Part shown: piece after piece, positions 1-6,283 of the stretch | Layout of the letters: each line of letters starts with the position of its first letter | Position numbering within the stretch: position 1 is the stretch's first letter | Made by a program: the position numbers and the translations under genes | Origin: Candidatus Woesearchaeota archaeon | GTDB lineage: Archaea; Nanobdellota; Nanobdellia; Woesearchaeales; GW2011-AR9 | Direction: 5' to 3' | Assembly: GCA_016213985.1 (NCBI GenBank) | Contig: JACRPJ010000013.1 | Span: 1-13,494, forward strand | DNA: 13,494 nucleotides | The notes under the pieces: model-generated | Databases searched by the model: none | The model's input: only the letters and a program-made list of their open reading frames with translations | What the model was told of the DNA's origin: nothing

Positions 1-2
1 AT

Positions 3-1778
3 CAGCGCACTCCCGAAAATAAATGGGTATGTGAACTTATCACCGAGCCCATCAAGAGTGGGTATGAGAGCAATGTGGAGCTGCAGTTGGTGGTACAGGA
101 TACTGCCGGAAATCCTGCGGAATGGCTGAGCGAGCCGGTGCATACCAAGTCTGGGTCGAAAGGAGATTATAAAATAGATATTTTAGGATTAACCTCTGAG
201 GATAAGCCCGATTATTGGCAGGTGAAAAAAGTAATTCCGATGGGCGGAGAGAGTGCTTTTGTGGACTTGGACGTGGCCTTGCTTACATATAGCCGAATTC
301 CGTTTGAAGTTCGCTTGAGTCCATCCAAAGGAGACGTTAAAGCGTTGAAGATAGAATTCGTGAACTGTGTCCCAAAAGAAATAATCTCTAATAAAAATGC
401 TAATGAAACGATGGTAGAAAGTCAAGTCCCCGTTCTCAGCCGGGGATTGTTGTATTACGGAGTAAGCGTCGTCGGCGATAGCAGTCCAAAACCTAAGGTG
501 ATGCTGGAGTTTGAGCCGTTTGATGGGATTAAAATGTGGGGGCTAACCGAGAGCAAGGGCGAATTTTCTACTAAAATCGTTGAGTATAAATGCATGCTGA
601 AAATTTATTCTGAAGTGGGCACTTCAGCGATAAAAGCAGGAGAGCTGCAGGAATTTACTGCTAAAGTTCCATTTGGATTTTCTTCTTTAGGCGCCCCAGA
701 TAAGAATCTAGATGAAATTATTGAAAAAGAGAAGCATGCAGTGAAGACGGGCTTCTGGGGAGCGATTGGAAAGCTGGCGAAAATCTTGAAGTATATAGAT
801 TATTTGATTCAAGGAGTTCGCCTATTTATAGGTGCATCTGCTATGTTCAATAATGTGAAGGATGCATTCACTCCCATGGAAGCGTATCCGGTTACTAAAC
901 CCGAGGCAGTGTTTAGCTGCTGGGGACTTAATAGTGGAGTGCAGGGATTAGATTTAGGGTCACAAGTGTTAAATGTGCCTTTGAAGATACTTTCTTGTGA
1001 TACATCAACTAAAGCGGATTTAGGATGGTACGATAAATGGGCAAGTTACTTACCTGATTTGTATAATGATTTGATGAATATCAAAATCGGCAGAAGTTTT
1101 GGCAATAAGTGTACTATTAAAGACCCGACAACTGGCAAAGAGGTAAATCAATGCACGTTTAAGCCGGTGCACAGCATTAAAGACAATCTTTATTTATCCA
1201 TCGCCGGATTGTGTGTTCCAGGAATTATTCAGAATTTGGACAAATACCGGCAGATTAAATGCAGAAAGATTTCCTGTCTGCAGCATGATGTCAAGGCAGG
1301 ATTAGCCACGGTAAGTCAATGCAGCGAGCTGGAAGGGTTATTAGTGTGCAAATACTTTGTGGGAGAATTATGGTATATCTTACCGTTTTCACAATTTTGG
1401 GATAAAGTCATAGGTGCGCTGAGAGAGGCACTTAAAGATCCGATTGCTATAGCACATACCGCCACCATTCTCGGATGCGGCATTCCGTGTTCTGCATCCA
1501 ACAAAGTTCAAGTGTCCAATAAAGTTGTACAACTGTCCATAATTCCTAAACAGAAAGTGCTGGAATTTTTCTTTGAAAATCCAAATCTTAAGCCTACGGT
1601 TAGAAATTTAGCTCAGAAACTTAAACTGAGCCATTCCACTCTTCAAGTGCATCTCGTAGAATTAAGAAAAAAAGGAATGATTACCAAAGAGAATCAATGG
1701 ATAGACCGGGAACATAATCGCTTGTTGAAATCCAATTATTATATGGAAAAATTTTCAAAATGCGGTTTATTTGATTAG
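3..1778 (+). CDS. C-terminal part of a large secreted Cys-containing protein, running in frame into an HTH domain
   Basis: The frame is open to the left edge, so the GTG at 75 is only the first start-like codon and the true start lies outside the window. Residues 1-200 (counted from 75) look like extracellular beta-sandwich sequence (VVQDTAGNPAEW). Residues 225-260 are moderately hydrophobic and helical. Residues 280-475 carry many cysteines (FSCWG, LSCD, NKCTI, LCVPGII, IKCRKISCL, LLVCKYF, LGCGIPC), as in large exported DPANN proteins that form disulfides. From about residue 484 the sequence changes abruptly to a cytoplasmic winged-helix HTH (residues 492-540, containing LAQKLKLSHSTLQVHLVEL) that belongs to the following nucleotidyltransferase. 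A secreted protein ending in a DNA-binding domain is implausible. I infer that the surface gene was truncated by insertion of the MNT/HEPN cassette and that its natural stop was lost. The function of the surface protein is unknown. Confidence 0.7.
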   Translation, partial: QRTPENKWVCELITEPIKSGYESNVELQLVVQDTAGNPAEWLSEPVHTKSGSKGDYKIDILGLTSEDKPDYWQVKKVIPMGGESAFVDLDVALLTYSRIPFEVRLSPSKGDVKALKIEFVNCVPKEIISNKNANETMVESQVPVLSRGLLYYGVSVVGDSSPKPKVMLEFEPFDGIKMWGLTESKGEFSTKIVEYKCMLKIYSEVGTSAIKAGELQEFTAKVPFGFSSLGAPDKNLDEIIEKEKHAVKTGFWGAIGKLAKILKYIDYLIQGVRLFIGASAMFNNVKDAFTPMEAYPVTKPEAVFSCWGLNSGVQGLDLGSQVLNVPLKILSCDTSTKADLGWYDKWASYLPDLYNDLMNIKIGRSFGNKCTIKDPTTGKEVNQCTFKPVHSIKDNLYLSIAGLCVPGIIQNLDKYRQIKCRKISCLQHDVKAGLATVSQCSELEGLLVCKYFVGELWYILPFSQFWDKVIGALREALKDPIAIAHTATILGCGIPCSASNKVQVSNKVVQLSIIPKQKVLEFFFENPNLKPTVRNLAQKLKLSHSTLQVHLVELRKKGMITKENQWIDREHNRLLKSNYYMEKFSKCGLFD

Positions 1779-2033
1779 CTGGAGAAAGAGCTGGCGGCTT
1801 TATCTATTATTCTTTTTGGCAGTTTCCGGAAGGGAGAATCGAATCGAGAGAGTGATCTCGATATTTTTGTAGAGTGCGGAAAGAATAAAAAAATTAACTT
1901 AGTTCCCTTTGAAAAAAAACTAGGCCACCATATTCAGTTATTTACTCAGCCGAACATCAATTTGTTACCTAAAAACCTATTAAACAGCGTAGTTAATGGA
2001 ATTAAAATAAAAGGGTATTTTACTTTAAAATGA
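1512..2033 (+). pseudogene. HTH-nucleotidyltransferase (MntA-like antitoxin) split by an in-frame TAG
   Basis: Starting at the GTG at 1512, the frame encodes a winged HTH (about 1545-1690), a linker ending in KCGLFD, an amber codon at 1776-1778, and then, in the same frame, an intact minimal nucleotidyltransferase domain up to TGA at 2031-2033. The catalytic signature GSFRKGESNRESDLD (1818-1862) fits GSx10DxD exactly, the motif of MntA antitoxins that AMPylate HEPN partners. A Gln stands in GHHIQLF, where many nucleotidyltransferases have a third carboxylate. The total, 173 residues plus the stop, is a normal family length, which supports one original gene. No ATG, GTG or TTG follows the TAG before the catalytic motif, so re-initiation looks unlikely. 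The TAG could come from one substitution of CAG or TGG, from a sequencing error, or could be read through. The end overlaps the HEPN start by ATGA. Confidence 0.75.
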
Positions 2034-2452
2034 CCGACTTAATGCTTTGGGAAGAATGCACTACCAAATTTGTCCGTAAAGTTCAATCGGATCCGGCTAG
2101 AATTAGTTCCATCGTGGAGACCGCCAACGAAAGATGGAATTTTGTGCGGGAATTGAAAGTAACGGAGAAAAACGTAAGTTTTATTTTTGAGCAGCATTAT
2201 GAAATAATCAAAGAGCTGTTGGTTGCGTTAATGCTTAAGAAAGGGCTGCGCTCCGGGAATCATCAATATTTATTTACTTTTTTTAATCGTGAATATTCCC
2301 AATATGAAGCGGAAGTTAATACCATCACTCAGATGAGTTTGTTGCGCAATCGTTTAGATTACTACGGAGAAAAGGTAGATTATGCTTACTTTAAAGAAAA
2401 TTATAAAAGCTTTGAGGAAATAATTAGACTATTGTTTAAACTGGTAAAATGA
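2030..2452 (+). CDS. HEPN-domain protein, HepT-like partner of the nucleotidyltransferase
   Basis: A 140-residue all-helical protein that starts inside the stop of the nucleotidyltransferase (ATGA), so the two were translated as a coupled pair. The arrangement MNT followed by HEPN is that of type VII (HepT/MntA) toxin-antitoxin modules. Residues 106-113 read RNRLDYYG, the position of the HEPN RNase motif R-x4-6-H, but no His follows within range. Tyr111 and Tyr112 lie where HepT toxins carry the tyrosine modified by MntA. The toxin may therefore be catalytically weak, or belong to a HEPN group with another active site. It probably acts in the cytoplasm on RNA if active; this is inference. Its TGA overlaps the ATG of the next gene. 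Family assignment rests on fold pattern and context, without a search. Confidence 0.8.
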   Translation: MTDLMLWEECTTKFVRKVQSDPARISSIVETANERWNFVRELKVTEKNVSFIFEQHYEIIKELLVALMLKKGLRSGNHQYLFTFFNREYSQYEAEVNTITQMSLLRNRLDYYGEKVDYAYFKENYKSFEEIIRLLFKLVK

Positions 2453-3963
2453 AAAAGAGGCTGATTTCGCTGGTAATAGCGGTTTTAGTAGTTATGAGTG
2501 TGTTTGCCGCAGCACAGGCAAATGAAACTTCTTCCTGCTCCGGCTTTTTGGGAACGATTAAGTGCTTCTTCTTTGGCGATGCTGCCAAGAGAGAAGCGCT
2601 TGGCGGGAAAGCATGGTGGGATACGAATGTGGTGGGGAAAGCGGCAGAGAGTGTTAATGGATGGTTAGCAGAAAGCGATAATTCTTACAAGTGTGTTTCC
2701 GAATCAGGATGTTATACTGCTGATGGCGCGTATGTTGATGAAGGGATAGGTTTCTCAGATGATACATTTAATCCGTTGAATGTTAAGAGTCCACCGAGTG
2801 TAGGCAAATCAAGCCCCGATATTTCAGGAGAATGGAGATGTGGTAATAAGTTTTGTACTTGCTATGCGGATGAGTGTTCTGGGTTTGATTTAGTAGCAAA
2901 AGAAGGGCAAACAGTTTCAATTAGTAATGCAGGATTTTATACATATAAAGAGAATTTTGTTTGTTCGGGTGAAACATGTACTTGTGTTGCTGAGCTTTGC
3001 CCCAGAGGTGACGGATCTGCTGCAGTTAAGGGAGACGAGGTTAAAGCACCGACCCAAGAGGAAAAAGCAGTAACTGAAGAAGGTAAGAAAGTAAAGAGCG
3101 GAGCAGAGAAGAAAAAGCCTGAAGGTGGAACTAGAGAAATAATAATAGTGAATGGAGTAGAATATATTTATAATAAACAGAACAATAAAGTGTACGATTC
3201 TAACAATAATGAAATTACCACCGTACAAGTCAAGACAGATAACAACGGAAAGCCCATTTTAAATGAAGAGGGAATTCCTACATCTATTGTTCCTAAGAAG
3301 GGTTATGAATTTGTGACAGGTGGAAAAGGGTTGGAAACGAAAGAAGTGAAAACAAAGGAAGGTACTACTTTAAGTGTTACTTTAGAAGCCAAGGCCTTAA
3401 TCGGAGAGAAATTATTTAAACAATATGCTGAACTAGAATGGAGCGTAAATGAGGGTGTTTATACCGGTACTCCTAAAAATGAAAAGGATAAAACTAAAAT
3501 AACTATTAAACCACAAAATAATGGATTAGCTCTCATTAGTGAGGAGGGCGTTAAAAACACAGTTGTATTTAAACAAAATATAATTGCTACTCAAAGTAAA
3601 GATCAAATGACTAACAAGATGGCTACTATGAGCGATGGAACACCAGTTTATTTAGAGGAGGGTGATTTAGGGAAGATTTCTGGACCTCTCTATGCCAGTA
3701 AAGAAGCTAAAGAGGAGGGTAAGTCACTTGGAACATTTGAAACAGATCCAACTAAATCTACTTTTATAAATTACGAGACAAAAATGGAATATATCACCGA
3801 TTCAAGTGGTAAGTATATTTTAGAAGGAGATTATTATGGAAAGGATAATTTTAAACCAACTGGAGGAACTTATGCTACTACCACAACAAAAGATGGAAAA
3901 ACTGTTTCAACGGAGTATTACGTTAATTATGATTATGACGGATTTGGTGAAGATAAAAAATAA
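2449..3963 (+). CDS. Secreted protein, N-terminal segment with signal peptide and twin Cys clusters
   Basis: Residues 1-24 are a classic Sec signal peptide: MKKR, a hydrophobic core, and AQA before Asn25. After it come paired cysteines (30, 39, 82, 88) and two clusters with identical spacing C-x4-C-x-C-x4-C, at residues 131-143 (CGNKFCTCYADEC) and 172-184 (CSGETCTCVAELC), 41 residues apart. These suggest a small duplicated disulfide or metal-binding module. A Lys/Glu-rich linker (about 195-228) leads into a long Thr/Asn/Lys/Gly-rich region with short strand-turn units of the type YDSNNNEI and DGKTVSTEYY, resembling repeat-type surface proteins. The DNA from about 3120 to 4150 is visibly A-rich compared with both flanks. 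The start overlaps the HEPN stop by ATGA, which is unusual for an exported protein. I recognise no named family. Confidence 0.75.
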   Translation: MKKRLISLVIAVLVVMSVFAAAQANETSSCSGFLGTIKCFFFGDAAKREALGGKAWWDTNVVGKAAESVNGWLAESDNSYKCVSESGCYTADGAYVDEGIGFSDDTFNPLNVKSPPSVGKSSPDISGEWRCGNKFCTCYADECSGFDLVAKEGQTVSISNAGFYTYKENFVCSGETCTCVAELCPRGDGSAAVKGDEVKAPTQEEKAVTEEGKKVKSGAEKKKPEGGTREIIIVNGVEYIYNKQNNKVYDSNNNEITTVQVKTDNNGKPILNEEGIPTSIVPKKGYEFVTGGKGLETKEVKTKEGTTLSVTLEAKALIGEKLFKQYAELEWSVNEGVYTGTPKNEKDKTKITIKPQNNGLALISEEGVKNTVVFKQNIIATQSKDQMTNKMATMSDGTPVYLEEGDLGKISGPLYASKEAKEEGKSLGTFETDPTKSTFINYETKMEYITDSSGKYILEGDYYGKDNFKPTGGTYATTTTKDGKTVSTEYYVNYDYDGFGEDKK

Positions 3964-4458
3964 CAGAAAAAAGAGTATTATCACCAAGGAAAGTATGTGG
4001 GAGTGGAGAGATATGATGAGAACGGCGAGCTTAAATATAAAGTGATGACTACTGAACAGGGTAAGGTAATAGTAACCGATAATACAGGAGAAAATATTGT
4101 GACATTTGATAGTGAAGGAAAAATTACTTATGTAAAACCGAGTCTGTCCCCAGATATGCAAAAGGATATAGCTTCGGATTTCCAAGATATAAAATCAGCT
4201 GGTGGTAAAGTAATGGAATCCATCTATGCCTTCACCGATTCAATTAAAGATTATCCCGCTCTCTCTAAATTGTTTGGATTGCCGCAAGCTTTAATCCCCG
4301 AGTGGGATAAAGCCTTTGCTCCTCTACTCGGCAGCAATTGGTTCCCTTCAGCAATCTGCGAACGCAGTTATGATATCGAACCAGAGGGAAAAGCAATGAT
4401 TAAAACTATTTCCGGGACGTATCAGGCAGTAGCCAGTATTCAGATGGAACGTTCATAA
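3964..4458 (+). pseudogene. Middle segment of the interrupted secreted protein
   Basis: In frame with the preceding ORF just after TAA 3961-3963. The first ATG or GTG-like start is at 3997, without a ribosome binding site, and the sequence before it (QKKEYYHQGKYV) already reads as protein. Strand-turn units (RYDENGELKYKV, FDSEGKITYV) continue the pattern seen upstream. They are followed by a helical region (DIASDFQDIKSAGGKVMESI) and a part with SNWFPSAICERSYDIEPEG that looks like a folded extracellular domain with a paired Cys. It ends at TAA 4456-4458, directly before more coding sequence in the same frame. On its own it would lack a signal peptide, so it makes sense only as part of the full-length protein. 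Confidence 0.6.
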
Positions 4459-5009
4459 CAAACCTCTCCTGTTTTGTGTGAAAGAAACCCGGACGAAACT
4501 GCTGAAGAACAGTTTATCTGCTCTCCCGGACAAGTGTGCATCAACGAAGTTTGTTATGCAGATAAAGACGAAGACGGTGAGCCGGACAGTGAAAAGTCGT
4601 TGGAAGGATATTTTTATAAAATCACTTGGGCAGTAGCCGCGCCTTCCGATGAAAAGCTCACTCCGTTCATCGACGAAAATGGAGTAGCAGTCTCTTTCAA
4701 CATCTATCTAGACAATAATGCTGATGATCAGGTAAGTGATCCAGCTATTCCTCTTTACCAAAAGGGCTACAACACCAAAGGACCGATTGAGCTAAAGAAC
4801 GGCGCCCTAACCTCTACGAGGAGGCCTGCATAGGGTGGGATAAAGCACCCCAGTCGATGAAAACCTTAACTACTTCGGTCATTGGCGATGTCTGCTTCTC
4901 TGCAGATATCTCTTCGGTCGGAGAAGTCAACTGGGGAAATTCTGGAAAATCTTCTATCACTTCTACTACCGTCTCTGGTGGAAAAGTAAGCAAGAATATG
5001 AATTGGTAG
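4459..5009 (+). pseudogene. C-terminal segment of the interrupted secreted protein, with frameshift near 4803
   Basis: The segment begins in frame after TAA 4456-4458. A TTG at 4474 is a possible but poor start. Cysteines in the stretches VLCERNP, FICSPGQVCINEVC and ACIGW continue the disulfide-rich style. The middle (YFYKITWAVAAPSDEK to FNIYLDNNADDQ) looks like a beta-sandwich domain. The original frame runs into TAG at 4831-4833, while the frame entered at about 4803 reads RPNLYEEACIGWDKAPQSMK and onward, ending SGGKVSKNMNW at TAG 5007-5009. A single-base deletion in the bases around 4801-4805 would restore continuity. The stop abuts the stop of the convergent gene at 5010. Confidence 0.65.
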
Positions 5010-5546
5010 TTATTTTTTATTTATTCTCTTTTTGTGTTCTTCAACTTTTATCCTGAGTCCTTCAGCAAAATCATTCGCTTGTTTTCGTCCCTCTAATCCT
5101 CCTATTTCTATCTCCTCCCCGTTGATTTTTACTTTATAATAACCAACCGGTCCATCTAATACGGAAATGGGTTGGTTTTTAAGAATACTCTCTACCTCAA
5201 CATGATAAATATCTTCCCACTTTATGTAATAATCTTTGTTTTTAATACTACTATGCTTTCCAAATCCTGAATAATTCCTTCCGATATAATAAATCCCGGT
5301 CTCATCAAAAGTTAAGCTTTTGCATTGAGGATATGGCCGCACGTCAAAATACATATAGCAAATGTCTTTGGCAATTTCCTGCATATTGTGCATAGCAATC
5401 TCTTCACGATAGGCGGGATATTTATCATAGTCACGTTTGGCGTAAGTAACAGCACATCCTGCAGAACTTCCCATCACTGCCGCAGCCACGACCGGCATAA
5501 CCAGTTTCTTTCCAAGTGAAACCAAATCGTCTAGTTTTTTAATCAT
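5010..5546 (-). CDS. Putative lipoprotein with a C-terminal PH-like region
   Basis: The 178-residue product starts with a Lys-containing N-terminus and a hydrophobic stretch (about residues 9-30) ending SSAGC. Cys31 fits a relaxed lipobox (S-A-G-C; the -3 position is not Leu), so a membrane-tethered lipoprotein facing outside is likely. The C-terminal half (about 105-172) has strand-rich sequence with IKWEDIYHVEVE, YYKVKINGEEIEIGG and a final helix, reminiscent of bacterial PH/YcxB-like domains. This is a weak resemblance only. It diverges from the gene at 5644, and a TATA-like box at 5571-5583 lies about 28-35 bases before its ATG, fitting a leaderless or short-leader transcript. Its TAA (5010-5012) directly abuts the TAG of the convergent gene. 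Role unknown. Confidence 0.75.
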   Translation of the reverse strand: MIKKLDDLVSLGKKLVMPVVAAAVMGSSAGCAVTYAKRDYDKYPAYREEIAMHNMQEIAKDICYMYFDVRPYPQCKSLTFDETGIYYIGRNYSGFGKHSSIKNKDYYIKWEDIYHVEVESILKNQPISVLDGPVGYYKVKINGEEIEIGGLEGRKQANDFAEGLRIKVEEHKKRINKK

Positions 5547-5570
5547 TCAACTGTTAAAAATTCACCCAGA

Positions 5571-5583
5571 TATATAAATATTA
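5571..5583 (-). promoter_or_regulatory. TATA-like promoter of the lipoprotein gene
   Basis: Read on the minus strand, the sequence is ATATTTATATATC, about 25-37 bases before the ATG at 5546. An archaeal TATA box at this distance puts the transcription start close to the start codon. A GGTGA sequence at about 5562-5566 is roughly 15 bases before the ATG, too far for a good ribosome binding site. Confidence 0.5.
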
Positions 5584-5612
5584 TGATTTAATCATTTTAT
5601 AGTAGCATAAAG

Positions 5613-5622
5613 TTTAAATATA
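5613..5622 (+). promoter_or_regulatory. TATA-like promoter of the 5644 gene
   Basis: The sequence tttaaatata lies with its centre about 26 bases before the ATG at 5644, the usual archaeal TATA-to-start distance for a leaderless mRNA. No Shine-Dalgarno sequence lies between it and the ATG. Confidence 0.6.
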
Positions 5623-5643
5623 TCTCCTCTTTGCTAATCTAAA

Positions 5644-6243
5644 ATGCTTGAATTGCTATTAAATTCAACAGTAGGAAAATTTGTTGCTCCTTTGGTTATG
5701 GCCAGCATCCTTTCCGCTCCGGCATATGCTAGCTTATCACAGAAAGATTTAACTCCTCGGTATTCTCTGCAAGCGGGGCAGAATCCTGAATCTCGATATC
5801 ATCTGACTGATTTAGAGTTGGAAGTGCCTACAGAACTGGAAAAAAGTGGATTATTAGCGCAGAATGATCCCTCGTGTCCGCCCTATCTGCCTTCGTGCCA
5901 GAAAAAGCAGTCTCCGAATTCACCTTCTCAACCTAGCAATGAACCGAATTATAATCAACCTTCTTATTCACCAAGTTATACTCCGCCGGCAGAGCGCAGC
6001 AGCGGCTGTGGAAGTACTTGTACTGTTATTGGGGGAGTAACTGCGGGTATTTGTGGGAGTTTATTTCTTTATGGATTAATCAGTATGCCGCGTGTTAAAA
6101 AAGAGCAAGAGGAGAACTGTGCGTATGCTAAATCGTGGGGAGGAACCTGTGATTCAGTTAGTTATACAGGAATAATCCTTTTAGGAGTATGCACTGCTGC
6201 TGGTTTAGGATTAACGTACTATGGTGTATCCACATCCAAATAA
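5644..6243 (+). CDS. Exported or membrane protein with Pro/Ser-rich linker and two C-terminal helices
   Basis: A 199-residue protein. Residues 1-29 resemble a signal peptide with AYA before Ser30. A mostly polar region follows, then a Pro/Ser/Asn/Tyr-rich linker (about 86-116) typical of extracytoplasmic spacers. Two hydrophobic helices at about 126-148 and 173-194 are separated by a charged loop (RVKKEQEENC). Several Cys (78, 85, 122, 126, 137, 159, 169, 183) could form disulfides outside the cell or within the bilayer. Promoter geometry indicates a leaderless mRNA starting at this ATG. The next gene starts 40 bases downstream with its own TATA-like stretch. Not recognised as a named family; an envelope protein is the safest reading. 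Confidence 0.75.
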   Translation: MLELLLNSTVGKFVAPLVMASILSAPAYASLSQKDLTPRYSLQAGQNPESRYHLTDLELEVPTELEKSGLLAQNDPSCPPYLPSCQKKQSPNSPSQPSNEPNYNQPSYSPSYTPPAERSSGCGSTCTVIGGVTAGICGSLFLYGLISMPRVKKEQEENCAYAKSWGGTCDSVSYTGIILLGVCTAAGLGLTYYGVSTSK

Positions 6244-6251
6244 AACGAACA

Positions 6252-6260
6252 TTTTTTATA
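6252..6260 (+). promoter_or_regulatory. TATA-like stretch before the 6284 membrane protein
   Basis: ttttttata ends about 24 bases before the ATG at 6284, in a position compatible with an archaeal TATA box and a leaderless transcript. The T-run at its start could also end transcription of the upstream gene. Weak composition-based call. Confidence 0.35.
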
Positions 6261-6283
6261 CTCATTCTTTTTAATTCCTCACT

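Larger units (their letters stand above)
2449..5009 (+). pseudogene. Secreted Cys-containing protein gene, one frame broken by two TAA codons and a frameshift
   Basis: The segments 2449-3963, 3964-4458 and 4459-4833 lie in one reading frame, separated only by TAA at 3961-3963 and TAA at 4456-4458. Coding character continues directly across both stops (FGEDKK, stop, QKKEYYHQGKYV; IQMERS, stop, QTSPVLCERNP). Near 4801-4809 the sense moves to another frame, where RPNLYEEACIGWDKAP continues as plausible protein to TAG at 5007-5009. One lost base near 4803 explains the shift. Rejoined, this gives a Sec-exported protein of about 850 residues with no C-terminal membrane anchor. Causes could be pseudogene decay, sequencing or assembly error, or recoding. 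General recoding of TAA is unlikely because several neighbouring genes (dnaK, grpE, 5644-6243) end at TAA where expected. Confidence 0.75.

Noticed and set aside
1776..1778. Pyrrolysine at the TAG codon
   Set aside because: The family has no known need for pyrrolysine, no pyl gene is visible in the window, and the position is a linker between domains.
2917..4185. Minus-strand frames 2917-3228 and 3907-4185
   Set aside because: Low-complexity Ile/Phe/Leu-rich products arising opposite an A-rich coding region, without promoter or ribosome binding site.
1776..4458. A reassigned genetic code with TAA/TAG read as Gln
   Set aside because: Several intact genes here (5010-5546, 5644-6243, 6284-7117, dnaK, grpE, HD, HNH) end at TAA where their families or folds should end, so general reassignment does not fit. 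Local decay or error is simpler.
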